Virus record (IMG/VR): IMGVR_UViG_3300046683_000093
Location: 1-58,956 of that record
DNA from: a virus
DNA: 58,956 nt
Strand: one strand, 5' to 3'
Below the pieces are notes generated by a model that ran no database searches, had not been told where the DNA came from, and worked only from the letters and a program-made list of their open reading frames with translations. Positions 8,254 through 15,191 of this stretch are shown one piece after another. Numbering within the stretch: the stretch's first letter is position 1; each line of letters starts with the position of its first letter. The position numbers and the translations under genes were made by a program.

Positions 8254-8265
8254 CACTAGATAGTG
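8254..8265. repeat. Palindrome variant CACTAGATAGTG
   Basis: Read leftward (CACTATCTAGTG) it holds the TAG stop of the 308-aa gene and is followed at once by an ATG. Same single change as at 1879 and 16603. Confidence 0.75.
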
Positions 8266-9182
8266 GGGGCAATCTGGTTGAGCCGGTCCATGATGGTCTG
8301 ACCGGCAGCGATGGTCGTCGCCCTTACAGAAGGCGAGGTCTTGGCAGTCTTGTGGTCGAGGCTAGCTATCATGTTGTCGAGGTCGTTCATGATCTCGGCG
8401 ACGCGCGGGTCGTTAGCCATGTTCCACCCCGGCAGCAGGACCAACAGATCGCGCACATGCTGGATCGAACTCTCGTAGAATTTCTTGTTCTCGTCGTTGT
8501 TGAGTTCGGTCAGATCCTTGATCAGCTTATCCACAGGTTGTTTAACCCTGTCCCACATGGCACGCTGCGAAGCCAGCGCCTTCTGGTTGTGCTTGGCGTC
8601 CATCGCGGCGATAAACTTCGGACCCCAGATCCCGCCCAGTTTCTTAAAGCTGCCTGCGTTGCGGTCGGCGATGGGTTCGAAGTCGATGTTGATATAGAAA
8701 GCCGCCCGCACTTCGTCGACCGTGGGGTACACGGCATCGCTCATGGTGCCGAGGTTACTCTGGGCGGTGGGAATGCACGACGGGTAGACGTAGAGGAACT
8801 CCTCCTTGGCTTTCATGGCGACGTTGCGAGCTTCGGCCATCTGGGTCAGGTAGCTTTCCACTGCGAGGGTAGAGAGCAAGCCCTGCTCCGGTGACCCCCA
8901 GGCGATGGTTAGTCTGTAGTGTAGGGTTCTAACCGCTCTGTAGGCGCTGTGGGCCACCTTAAGCGGGCCGTCGGCCCCAGCTAGGAGATTTTTGGTAAAG
9001 CGCCCCACGTCGCCCGCTGCGCCGTGCTGGGCCTTTAGCTCGGCAACCCGCTCGCGGTCGGTCTTGATGCCGGTCCACATGCCCATCGACAGGGTTGCCA
9101 GTATCGCACTATCCCTTACGGCGTCGAGGATAGCCTGTCCTGAGTTTATCGAAGGATCGGTATTCATGGTGATGTCATTCAT
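8256..9182 (-). CDS. Unknown protein in the MoxR/VWA module (308 aa)
   Basis: Starts MNDITMNTDPSINSG; residues about 28-70 (LSMGMWTGIKTDRERV) recall the start of DUF3150-type phage proteins that accompany MoxR and VWA genes, but I cannot confirm this. Helical throughout, no TM. It lies between the ATPase (stop 9277) and VWA genes and is probably the third component or substrate adaptor. ATG at 9182 is 28 nt from a palindrome copy; ribosome binding site weak (AGAAAGCAACGACC). Confidence 0.8.
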   Translation of the reverse strand: MNDITMNTDPSINSGQAILDAVRDSAILATLSMGMWTGIKTDRERVAELKAQHGAAGDVGRFTKNLLAGADGPLKVAHSAYRAVRTLHYRLTIAWGSPEQGLLSTLAVESYLTQMAEARNVAMKAKEEFLYVYPSCIPTAQSNLGTMSDAVYPTVDEVRAAFYINIDFEPIADRNAGSFKKLGGIWGPKFIAAMDAKHNQKALASQRAMWDRVKQPVDKLIKDLTELNNDENKKFYESSIQHVRDLLVLLPGWNMANDPRVAEIMNDLDNMIASLDHKTAKTSPSVRATTIAAGQTIMDRLNQIAPTI

Positions 9183-9210
9183 GGTCGTTGCTTTCTATTA
9201 ACAACGCAGC

Positions 9211-9222
9211 CACTAGCTAGTG
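9211..9222. repeat. Palindrome CACTAGCTAGTG
   Basis: Exact copy 28 nt upstream of the 9182 start. Flanks GCAGC/GCTGC extend the potential pairing. Confidence 0.95.
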
Positions 9223-9234
9223 GGCTGCAAGGTA

Positions 9235-9261
9235 AACCCGGCGGCACTGCGCCGCCGGGTT
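9235..9261 (-). terminator. GC-rich hairpin after the MoxR gene
   Basis: Perfect 11-bp arms AACCCGGCGGC / GCCGCCGGGTT around 5 nt, between the ATPase stop and the 9182 start. The leftward T run is short (GGGTTTACC), so it may be a weak terminator or a processing hairpin. Confidence 0.55.
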
Positions 9262-9276
9262 GTCGAGGGGTTAGGG

Positions 9277-10488
9277 TTAAGCCTTCGCCGCCATCAACAG
9301 TTCACCGTTCTCGATGATCCACGGACCCCAGTTCTTGGAGTTACGCAGGGCCAGGGCTTTCACCCGGTCACCCAGCGTGGCGGTAACCGTGGCGATCTGC
9401 ATCTCCTTGTGCAGCCGCTTCATATAGTGAAAGATAGGCTCGCACGTCTCGGTGGTGACGTGGTGCGCCAACTTGTAGGCCGTCACCATCTGCGCGTCCT
9501 TCTCCGGTGGGAGTTTGGCACTCGACGGGTCTTTCACGATGTCCTCGATCTCGGGTATCCGCTCGTAATATTTAAGATGGGTGAAATATTGTGACGCGGC
9601 CCCCTCGCCGATCCAACCCGTACAGAACTCACGCGCCATGTCGGACGTCGGCATCACGTCACGCAGCTTCTCCTCACCGGTACGCAGAGCGCGCAGGTCC
9701 ATGTCCATCTTACACAGACTACGGGCAGTGCAGTATTCCTTGTTGCCATCAGGAACGCTAGGCTGGAACACCGCGTCGGCATGTGAGCGCACGAAGTTGA
9801 TGGTCATATAATGTGGGCGCAGTCGACCCGACTGCCGCTCGGCCCACTTCACCCAACTGTCCATCTCGCCGTCGACGTTGATGAGGCAGCGACGGTTGAT
9901 GATGTGGCTCAACTCACGCACCGCGCCTGCTCTGTCCGACAGGCGGTTACCGGCGGTCAGGACACGCCAGCCCGGCTCCAGTTCACGATCACCCACCCTG
10001 GCATTGAGGATGAGTTCCGCCGTGGGCTTCTGAACGTCCTCGTCGGTTTGCGACCACTCGTCGACGAACACCACACCATAACGTGGCGGCTCCCGACCCA
10101 ACGCTTCCCACTGTCGAGGGGTAAACCACCGCCCGGTCGGCTCGCCCGTGAGGGTATCCTCGGCATGAGGATCAAACACCATGGTATTCTTGTTGGTGGG
10201 GTACCACATCGGCGTCGAGAAGATAGTCTGGAGTTCCTTTGTGTTGGTGTCGTAGTGGGGTAACATGAACCCCATGAGATCTACCGACGAGTAATTTGCC
10301 AACATGCAAATTACCAACCCGCAGGGTTCGTCGACGATGCGGGCTAACATTTCCACCGACTGCATAATACCCTGGGATTTACCAATACCGGGACCGCCCC
10401 TCATCAAGAGGCAGTTGGCGCGGTAGTCGTTGGTCAGCGCCTCGACGTGGGTGGCGACGAGGGCTTTCTGTAACATCAGGATGTTCAT
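9277..10488 (-). CDS. MoxR-family AAA+ ATPase (403 aa)
   Basis: Walker A is GGPGIGKS (residues 31-38); Walker B is VVFVDEW with D143-E144; an asparagine sensor lies in LTAGNRLSDR near residue 180. MoxR ATPases act with VWA proteins to remodel targets, and the matching VWA-metallopeptidase gene is two loci downstream. ATG at 10488 is chosen for AAGGAAGG 8-12 nt upstream; the upstream ATG at 10521 would translate part of the palindrome. Confidence 0.92.
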   Translation of the reverse strand: MNILMLQKALVATHVEALTNDYRANCLLMRGGPGIGKSQGIMQSVEMLARIVDEPCGLVICMLANYSSVDLMGFMLPHYDTNTKELQTIFSTPMWYPTNKNTMVFDPHAEDTLTGEPTGRWFTPRQWEALGREPPRYGVVFVDEWSQTDEDVQKPTAELILNARVGDRELEPGWRVLTAGNRLSDRAGAVRELSHIINRRCLINVDGEMDSWVKWAERQSGRLRPHYMTINFVRSHADAVFQPSVPDGNKEYCTARSLCKMDMDLRALRTGEEKLRDVMPTSDMAREFCTGWIGEGAASQYFTHLKYYERIPEIEDIVKDPSSAKLPPEKDAQMVTAYKLAHHVTTETCEPIFHYMKRLHKEMQIATVTATLGDRVKALALRNSKNWGPWIIENGELLMAAKA

Positions 10489-10518
10489 AACATATCCTTC
10501 CTTATTGGGTTGTCGTCT

Positions 10519-10530
10519 CACTAGCTAGTG
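10519..10530. repeat. Palindrome CACTAGCTAGTG
   Basis: Exact copy 30 nt upstream of the MoxR start, in the gap after the 10536 stop. Confidence 0.95.
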
Positions 10531-10535
10531 GTATA

Positions 10536-10652
10536 TTACTCTTCGTCCTCGAAGTCCTCCAGTTCGTCGAGGAAATTTATCCGTCGTGTCGGTCCAGTGT
10601 CGACGAAGACGATGCGCTTGCCGTCGGGCGCGGGTCGACCATGAGCGACCAT
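10536..10652 (-). CDS. Overlapping acidic tail ORF (38 aa), possible frameshift product
   Basis: Reads MVAHGRPAPDGKRIVF and ends in an acidic FEDEE tail. It overlaps the end of the 10577-10828 gene in another frame by 76 bases. Its sequence looks more protein-like than the last 20 residues of that gene, which are Ser-rich. Either it is a separate gene with a poor ribosome binding site, or the two frames are joined by programmed frameshifting or a sequence error. Confidence 0.45.
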   Translation of the reverse strand: MVAHGRPAPDGKRIVFVDTGPTRRINFLDELEDFEDEE

Positions 10653-10828
10653 TTGAGGAAGTCGTCGACGTATTTGTCCATCACCGCGTCAGCCGCCTTG
10701 TTAAACTCGACGAGGGTGTTCCTTTGGTCACGCTCGTATTTGTAGGCGGCGAGACGGATGCTCGTCATGCACACCCAGTACATGTTGTGGGGTGCGCTGA
10801 GCGCACCATGGATATGGTAGTGGTACAT
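10577..10828 (-). CDS. Unknown protein (83 aa)
   Basis: Reads MYHYHIHGALSAP, then a helical region with ERDQRNTLVEFNKAADAV. ATG at 10828 follows GAGGTGTAAT, overlapping the upstream stop region. The C-terminal end (TASASSSSTLDRHDG) looks out of frame; see the overlapping ORF. Confidence 0.65.
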   Translation of the reverse strand: MYHYHIHGALSAPHNMYWVCMTSIRLAAYKYERDQRNTLVEFNKAADAVMDKYVDDFLKWSLMVDPRPTASASSSSTLDRHDG

Positions 10829-10829
10829 A

Positions 10830-11126
10830 TTACACCTCGTTGGCGAATTTGGGCCAGGGTTGTGGTATCGCTACTGTAGTGGGCAACCGGAAGCGGCCTA
10901 GTTGGTCCTCTTGTTTGATAGCAAAAGCGATCAGTTCGGACACGTCCTCGGACGACAGCCGCCACAGGCGGATGTCGAAGCGGGACAGATCACTCACGCT
11001 GTCGAGGAGGTAGTTAAAGTGCGCCTCGGCGTGATCCTCCTGCAAAAATACCGCGTTGACGATGCGATACACAGTCACGCTGTAACGCAGACCCGCGCCG
11101 TACAGCACATTACCTTTGGTTTTCAC
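10830..11126 (-). CDS. Unknown protein (98 aa)
   Basis: Starts at GTG 11126 with AGGAGGTAAAC upstream. Mixed alpha/beta composition with LYGAGLRYSVTVYRIV at the N-terminus and an acidic middle. No domain recognised; tightly packed with neighbours (2-nt gaps). Confidence 0.75.
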   Translation of the reverse strand: MKTKGNVLYGAGLRYSVTVYRIVNAVFLQEDHAEAHFNYLLDSVSDLSRFDIRLWRLSSEDVSELIAFAIKQEDQLGRFRLPTTVAIPQPWPKFANEV

Positions 11127-11128
11127 GT

Positions 11129-11386
11129 TTACCTCCTAGTTTCCACAGTCTGCACATCCCACGAAAAACTGCGCCACCTCTCGATTTGTGGGTGCTGGAT
11201 CGAGCGCAGGGTGACGGCGTGGATATTATTCACCGGGACTTCCTCCAAGCTGGGACGGTGCACACCCGACAGCATGGCGATGGTCGAGGCATCCTCCGAG
11301 CCAGCCGGCCACGCGCAATCGTAGCGCAGCATGTCGAGCGGGAACGGCCATTTGCCCGACACGATGTAGGTGTAGGATTTAGCCAT
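11129..11386 (-). CDS. Unknown protein (85 aa)
   Basis: MAKSYTYIVSGKWPFPL at the N-terminus suggests a beta strand start. ATG at 11386 follows GAGGTGAAGTAAC. No motif recognised. Part of a run of four small leftward genes with gaps of 1-2 nt. Confidence 0.75.
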   Translation of the reverse strand: MAKSYTYIVSGKWPFPLDMLRYDCAWPAGSEDASTIAMLSGVHRPSLEEVPVNNIHAVTLRSIQHPQIERWRSFSWDVQTVETRR

Positions 11387-11387
11387 G

Positions 11388-11609
11388 TTACTTCACCTCG
11401 TGCAAATAGTCGACCAGCCAATCGGACAGGACTTTCGCCTCGGACTTGGTCAGCTCGATGTGGTAGTGAATGTGGGTTTTCTTCAGGTTGGGGGTGAACA
11501 GCAGGACGGGACAGAGGGTCGTCGGGTCGTCCCAATCGTCACCGTCGAGGCTGATGGTGATGGCGTCACGCGGACCGGGTTTGATCTCGCGGATTTTGGG
11601 ATCGTGCAT
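11388..11609 (-). CDS. Unknown protein (73 aa)
   Basis: Acidic N-terminal half (SLDGDDWDDPTT) and KKTHIHYHIELTKSEAK in the second half; short beta-rich then helical. ATG at 11609 follows GGGAGGTACTA. Its leader holds an 11-bp hairpin and a palindrome copy. Confidence 0.75.
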   Translation of the reverse strand: MHDPKIREIKPGPRDAITISLDGDDWDDPTTLCPVLLFTPNLKKTHIHYHIELTKSEAKVLSDWLVDYLHEVK

Positions 11610-11621
11610 TAGTACCTCCCA

Positions 11622-11649
11622 TGCCGGTCGACAATCCCGTCGACCGGCA
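11622..11649. promoter_or_regulatory. 11-bp leader hairpin
   Basis: Arms TGCCGGTCGAC and GTCGACCGGCA around AATCCC, ending in the first bases of the palindrome at 11648. It lies 12 nt before the 11609 start and covers the upstream edge of the ribosome binding site; no T run, so regulatory rather than terminator. Confidence 0.6.
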
Positions 11650-11659
11650 CTAGCTAGTG
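11648..11659. repeat. Palindrome CACTAGCTAGTG
   Basis: Exact copy 38 nt upstream of the 11609 start, overlapping the hairpin by two bases. Confidence 0.95.
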
Positions 11660-11664
11660 GTGGG

Positions 11665-12186
11665 TTAAAGTTTCGATGCTAGTTCAGTCTTCTTGGCAAA
11701 CTCGGCCTCTAATTTGGTCACGGCCTCGTCGTACTCGCGCGGGTCGATGCGGCGAGAATAGCGGCAGCGGTTGGACGAGACGCGGACGGTGCAGAGAACC
11801 CGGTGGATCTCGTCCTCCTCTTTTCGTAAAGCCGACGCCTTCCGCAAGAGCGCGATGACGGCGGCAGAGCGTGGGTAAACCCAAGTGCCGAGATACCCAT
11901 CCGAGCCGTCCTTGAGGACGACGTTGCCGTTGCGGGCACTTATGGCCTTGATGGTGATCGAGTTACCTCTCTCGCCCATCGCCTCGATGTTGGTCTTGAG
12001 GCTGGCCTTAGCCTGCTTAGCCGCCGCCTCGACGCGGGAGTTGATAGACTTATAGGCGCTGTCGAGGTTGTGAAACATGCGGTCGAACTCGGAGGTTTCG
12101 TCGAACAGCGGGCCGGTGACGACAATGCGCCACGAGGCGTCGAGGGTGAGCGTGTGGCCGAGGTACTCTTTGGTGTTCGGGATCAT
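11665..12186 (-). CDS. Unknown helical protein (173 aa)
   Basis: MIPNTKEYLGHTLTLD, a long helical middle (SINSRVEAAAKQAKAS) and a charged C-terminus KLEAEFAKKTEL. ATG at 12186 is chosen for AAGGAAACACAACC, the same leader as at 5426. Function unknown. Confidence 0.75.
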   Translation of the reverse strand: MIPNTKEYLGHTLTLDASWRIVVTGPLFDETSEFDRMFHNLDSAYKSINSRVEAAAKQAKASLKTNIEAMGERGNSITIKAISARNGNVVLKDGSDGYLGTWVYPRSAAVIALLRKASALRKEEDEIHRVLCTVRVSSNRCRYSRRIDPREYDEAVTKLEAEFAKKTELASKL

Positions 12187-12208
12187 GGTTGTGTTTCCTT
12201 GTCGTGGT

Positions 12209-12622
12209 TTAAATGTTAGTGTCACTAGCTAGTGGAACGGTTATAGTAGTGTAACCTCCTTTCATAGGTGTCAGTCGCGGGACTGGGTACGGCGGCGGTG
12301 TCACCGCGTGGACGACGGTGTCGATGCCAACCGCGATGTCGGCATAAGCCCGATGATCGTAGGTTTCGTGCTCGAAGTCTGGGCACCCCCACAGCTGGAC
12401 GGCGTTGGCGTAGTGCTGCCGGTCCCTGCTCGTCTTAAAGCGGAAGCCGACGAAGTGCAGCGCGGGCTTCGTGCTACAGTCGGCAGACTGTTTAGTGGGC
12501 GTTGGGGCGAGGAAGTCGACGGGGGCTACCCGGAGACGCAGACATAGTTTACGGGCCTCACAGAGGCCCGCAGCGACGCAGGAGCCTGGGCCTGTCGAGG
12601 AGCGGGGGCAGATGCGGGTCAC
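12209..12622 (-). CDS. Unknown Cys-containing protein (137 aa)
   Basis: GTG at 12622 has GGAGGAG just upstream and overlaps the previous stop; an ATG at 12643 is also open. Several cysteines near the N-terminus without a clear finger. The C-terminal VPLASDTNI is encoded by a palindrome copy, read in the Leu-Ala-Ser frame. Confidence 0.6.
   Translation of the reverse strand: MTRICPRSSTGPGSCVAAGLCEARKLCLRLRVAPVDFLAPTPTKQSADCSTKPALHFVGFRFKTSRDRQHYANAVQLWGCPDFEHETYDHRAYADIAVGIDTVVHAVTPPPYPVPRLTPMKGGYTTITVPLASDTNI
12223..12234. repeat. Palindrome CACTAGCTAGTG
   Basis: Exact copy in the last codons of the 12209 gene (Leu-Ala-Ser) and 36 nt upstream of the 12186 start. Confidence 0.95.
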
Positions 12623-13005
12623 AGCTCCTCCATCACATAGCACTGGTCAGGGACGCCGCACTCGACGCAACGGTCGAACGCCTCGTCGGAGACGTAGCCG
12701 CAGGCACCGCAGCGCCACGTCGAAGCATCCTCCACTACCCAGTGCCCCTGCCCGACGTAAGGCGGCTCCTCGCCGCGTAGTCGAGGCTGGTCCAGTTTAC
12801 TGGTGTCGTAGAGGTCGACGGCGAGGCAGAACGCCCGACTGGGGTTCTTCTTCCAGTAGGTCCGACAATAGGTGGAGTTTATCCCTCTGATAAACTCCGA
12901 CCGCGACGGGTACGCGGTGCCGGTGACGATGCGCTCGATGGAATTTGGGTTCACCTTACCCTCGATGACGTCGAGGATGCAGAGTGAAAGTGATAGACCT
13001 ATCAT
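12619..13005 (-). CDS. Zinc-ribbon protein (128 aa)
   Basis: C-terminal CGACGYVSDEAFDRCVECG gives two CxxC pairs spaced by about 12 residues, a compact zinc ribbon. The N-terminal half is unknown. ATG at 13005 follows AGGAGCCGAAT. Could bind nucleic acid or a host protein; function not known. Confidence 0.75.
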   Translation of the reverse strand: MIGLSLSLCILDVIEGKVNPNSIERIVTGTAYPSRSEFIRGINSTYCRTYWKKNPSRAFCLAVDLYDTSKLDQPRLRGEEPPYVGQGHWVVEDASTWRCGACGYVSDEAFDRCVECGVPDQCYVMEEL

Positions 13006-13014
13006 ATTCGGCTC

Positions 13015-13227
13015 CTAGCGAATGCGGTTTTGTCGATTGGTGTAGTCCAGCGCACGTTGCGACAGTATGCGCCGCGCCGCCTCGGCGATGACAGTCGAGG
13101 CGAAGAGGGGGATTGCGGAATGGTGGTCGACCATCCGCTGGAGTTCAGTGTCGGTCACGCGCATCAGGTTAAGACCGCGAGTAGCCGAGGCGTAATCGTC
13201 TTCGGTGGGGGTGCGTACGATAGTCAT
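13015..13227 (-). CDS. Small helical protein (70 aa)
   Basis: Reads MTIVRTPTEDDYASATRG; basic C-terminus NRQNRIR. ATG at 13227 is chosen for AAGGGAACAACTACC; an in-frame ATG at 13254 would translate through the palindrome flank. Confidence 0.65.
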   Translation of the reverse strand: MTIVRTPTEDDYASATRGLNLMRVTDTELQRMVDHHSAIPLFASTVIAEAARRILSQRALDYTNRQNRIR

Positions 13228-13251
13228 GGTAGTTGTTCCCTTACATGTTTC

Positions 13252-13263
13252 CACTAGCTAGTG
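13252..13263. repeat. Palindrome CACTAGCTAGTG
   Basis: Exact copy 24 nt upstream of the 13227 start. Confidence 0.95.
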
Positions 13264-13265
13264 AT

Positions 13266-13595
13266 TCACATTACGTTCGCTCTTTTACCTCCTATCCCCC
13301 AGCTTCGCAGGAATGAAAATGCCTCGGAGTAGTCTAACACAGACGAGGCATGCCTGATGTTGGCTTGGTTGAACGGCGGGTCAATCTGGTAGTATAATGG
13401 TGGAAAAGCCTCGGCACGCGCATGTTTTGGCACCCGCACATATATAACCATGCGTCGATGGCCTGGAAGACGGCGGAATACCCGATAGTCGACGCGGTTG
13501 TGGTGCGACGTCGATGGCCACTCGACCATGCTATCGTCATTGGCGATGGCATGGATGAGGAGTTCATATATGGTGGTGCTAAGTTTTGACTTCAT
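13266..13595 (-). CDS. Unknown protein (109 aa)
   Basis: Starts MKSKLSTTIYELLIHAI; Arg-rich middle (VFRRLPGHRRMVIYVRVP). ATG overlaps the stop of the RHH gene (ATGA), so the two are co-translated; it could be the RHH protein's partner. Confidence 0.7.
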   Translation of the reverse strand: MKSKLSTTIYELLIHAIANDDSMVEWPSTSHHNRVDYRVFRRLPGHRRMVIYVRVPKHARAEAFPPLYYQIDPPFNQANIRHASSVLDYSEAFSFLRSWGIGGKRANVM

Positions 13596-13891
13596 GTTGC
13601 TGGCTTTGGGTATGGCGGGGGTTCGGAGGGATTCTCGTTCTCTCGCCGGATGCGATCGAAGAAGGCTTGATCAGGCACCTCTAACTGTTGCGGTGACGGA
13701 TCTATCGGCGCTTCGACAACTGGCACTTCATGGTGCTGATTGCCGACAATAGGAGCGTTGTAGAACTCGCGGAACTCAGGTCGGTCACCAATATAATAGC
13801 AAATGATATTGGCGAGGGATCTATTGGTGCGAGCCGCTTCGGCTTCTAAGAAGGTGCGGTATTTGGCGGGCAACGTCATGTGGAAACGCAT
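13592..13891 (-). CDS. Ribbon-helix-helix DNA-binding protein (99 aa)
   Basis: MRFHMTLPAKYRTFLEAEAA followed by TNRSLANIICYYI has the strand-helix-helix pattern of Arc/MetJ repressors, which bind palindromic DNA as dimers. The acidic Pro-rich tail (about 60-99) is probably disordered. ATG at 13891 follows ACGGAGGTAGATT. A palindrome copy lies 105 nt upstream in a repeat-rich intergenic region, making this the best in-genome candidate to bind CACTAGCTAGTG; that link is inference. Confidence 0.75.
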   Translation of the reverse strand: MRFHMTLPAKYRTFLEAEAARTNRSLANIICYYIGDRPEFREFYNAPIVGNQHHEVPVVEAPIDPSPQQLEVPDQAFFDRIRRENENPSEPPPYPKPAT

Positions 13892-13996
13892 AATCTACCT
13901 CCGTTACACATAAACGGGGCTACTATGGCACAGGCTCATAGCCGGTGCAAGCACAAAGTGTGGCTCTCTAAATTGCTTGCTTGGTTATATTTCATT

Positions 13997-14008
13997 CACT
14001 AGCTAGTG
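13997..14008. repeat. Palindrome CACTAGCTAGTG
   Basis: Exact copy 105 nt upstream of the RHH gene start, the longest distance among start-associated copies. Confidence 0.95.
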
Positions 14009-14194
14009 GGCCTAGCTGGTGCATACTCGACGCATAGTTTACCCATAGTAAATAGATTAGTTGTTGTCGTAGATGTGATGAGCCAGGTATGTGCCGGTTC
14101 ATTCCTAGAACAAAAAGTGTCCATTCCCGTTCGTTTCCCATTCATTGGCTTTGACCTAACCTTATTTAATGCGTTGATTTAACATAATAAAAAG

Positions 14195-14350
14195 TTTCAT
14201 TCCGTTCATTCGGGGGTTTGGGGGGTAATAGAAGGGTGTGGGAAACGAAGTGGTGCATGTGCATGGGCCTAAGTTGGGCCTGTGCATGTGCATGGGCCAC
14301 TAGGTTTTCAAAAAAAGAGCTGTTTAGACTACGGAATGAACGGAATGAAA
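14195..14350. repeat. 17-bp inverted repeat pair
   Basis: TTTCATTCCGTTCATTC at 14195-14211 and its exact reverse complement at 14334-14350, 122 nt apart, enclosing G-rich sequence and the duplicated GTGCATGTGCATGGGCC. Confidence 0.85.
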
Positions 14351-14421
14351 ATATGTGTGTTAGTTAAGACACAGATATATATAGGCTTTTTCCCAATTTC
14401 CATCCCTCGATCAAACGCGCA

Positions 14422-14479
14422 TCAGTCTGTCACCGTCGACTAAGTTGTTGTTATGATTAACTCGACGGTGACAGACTGA
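14422..14479. repeat. 18-bp inverted repeat with 22-nt spacer
   Basis: TCAGTCTGTCACCGTCGA (14422-14439) pairs exactly with 14462-14479. Fifteen bases of the right arm (CTCGACGGTGACAGA) recur directly at 14828-14842. Confidence 0.85.
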
Positions 14480-14486
14480 AGAATAA

Positions 14487-14515
14487 CAAGGCGGGGGTAT
14501 AGACCCCCGCCTTGT
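14487..14515. terminator. Bidirectional terminator hairpin
   Basis: AAGGCGGGGGT ATAG ACCCCCGCCTT. Leftward it is followed by GTTATTC and lies just after the 14531 stop; rightward by GTTAC. Likely ends leftward transcription of the 14881/14752 genes. Confidence 0.7.
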
Positions 14516-14530
14516 TACATATCTCAATGA

Positions 14531-14752
14531 TTACAGATACATCCAGCCCATAGATGTTTTAATGCGTCGACGCTCTGGTTTGTTTAAGTTGAATAGGGCT
14601 ACCTTTTCGTAGGCCGAGATGGTGTTACAGTTGGTCACTAGTGACATAACTTTAACCCCAGGTCGACGTGCTAAACCATTGGTTTGTTTAGCATTGTGTC
14701 TCAACAACATGTTAGCATGAGATTTTAGCCGCTTGGTTTGCCTATTGCTCAT
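14531..14752 (-). CDS. Unknown basic protein (73 aa)
   Basis: Arg/Lys-rich (MSNRQTKRLKSHANML; PERRRIKTSMGWMYL). ATG at 14752 comes 3 nt after the previous stop, without a clear Shine-Dalgarno, consistent with coupling. No domain recognised. Confidence 0.55.
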   Translation of the reverse strand: MSNRQTKRLKSHANMLLRHNAKQTNGLARRPGVKVMSLVTNCNTISAYEKVALFNLNKPERRRIKTSMGWMYL

Positions 14753-14755
14753 AGG

Positions 14756-14881
14756 TTACGGCCGCGCCGATACCATGTGGAACTGCTCATTGAGCTTATC
14801 CCACACACAAACGGCTTCAGAGAGCAGCTCGACGGTGACAGAGTAGTTCACGCAGCGAAACGAGAACCAGATAACGTACAT
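14756..14881 (-). CDS. Small unknown protein (41 aa)
   Basis: Reads MYVIWFSFRCVNYSV and ends HMVSARP. ATG at 14881 has AGGATATGTT upstream, the same leader as the MoxR gene, directly abutting a palindrome copy 10 nt away; this leader is the main support. Confidence 0.6.
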   Translation of the reverse strand: MYVIWFSFRCVNYSVTVELLSEAVCVWDKLNEQFHMVSARP

Positions 14882-14891
14882 AACATATCCT

Positions 14892-14903
14892 CACTAGCTA
14901 GTG
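14892..14903. repeat. Palindrome CACTAGCTAGTG
   Basis: Exact copy 10 nt upstream of the 14881 start; GTGAGGA continues into the ribosome binding site. Confidence 0.95.
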
Positions 14904-14949
14904 GAAGTTACACCGACACCGAATGGTGACAGTGTTAGTGACGGTTTTA

Positions 14950-15000
14950 GTGTCACTACACCTACACTTACACCTAGTGTAAGTGTAGGTGTAGTGACAC
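14950..15000. promoter_or_regulatory. Perfect 24-bp hairpin with 3-nt loop
   Basis: Arms 14950-14973 and 14977-15000 are exact reverse complements around CTA, both made of GTGTCACTA-like and TACAC steps. Nearby GTGACA/GTCACTA words and a degraded palindrome (CACTATTTAGTG, 15004-15015) suggest a multi-site operator between leftward genes and the rightward 15192 gene. The region 14904-15190 has no other convincing gene. Confidence 0.75.
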
Positions 15001-15003
15001 CAC

Positions 15004-15015
15004 CACTATTTAGTG
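15004..15015. repeat. Degraded palindrome CACTATTTAGTG
   Basis: Differs from the consensus at the two central bases only; arms CACTA/TAGTG kept. Next to the 24-bp hairpin. Confidence 0.5.
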
Positions 15016-15041
15016 GCAGTGTCACTATCGCTGATAGAATG

Positions 15042-15158
15042 TCAGTCGAGAGTTTCCAGATACGCTCTGGCAATGGCAGCGGCGCGGCGAGTGCGGCCGT
15101 AGCGTGCGACAATCCAATTGAGTACTGGCAAGGTTGATAGTAGCTTGGCGTCACTCAT
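15042..15158 (-). CDS. Possible small protein (38 aa)
   Basis: Reads MSDAKLLSTLPVLNWIV and ARYGRTRRAAAIA; plausible helical basic peptide. No good ribosome binding site, and it is divergent from the 15192 gene, so low confidence. Confidence 0.3.
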   Translation of the reverse strand: MSDAKLLSTLPVLNWIVARYGRTRRAAAIARAYLETLD

Positions 15159-15191
15159 AGTTGGGTATCCAATTCTGACAGAGAGGTTACA

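Larger units (their letters stand above)
13892..14530. other. Intergenic region with nested inverted repeats, possible origin or control region
   Basis: No credible gene in about 640 bases. It holds a palindrome copy (13997), an 11-nt inverted pair TTCGTTTCCCA / TGGGAAACGAA (14130-14140, 14239-14249), a 17-nt pair (14195-14211, 14334-14350), direct repeats of GTGCATGTGCATGGGCC (near 14253 and 14281), an 18-bp-arm hairpin (14422-14479), AT-rich tracts (14161-14194, 14371-14384) and a terminator (14487-14515). The density of symmetrical elements fits a replication origin or master control region. Confidence 0.6.

Noticed and set aside
14635-14646. Palindrome GTCACTAGTGAC
   Set aside because: Shares CACTAG with the genome-wide element but lacks its spacing; single copy.
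14894-15154. Leftward 86-aa and rightward 78-aa ORFs over the 24-bp hairpin
   Set aside because: Both are translations of the symmetric repeat (Thr/Val/Ser-rich), with no ribosome binding site.
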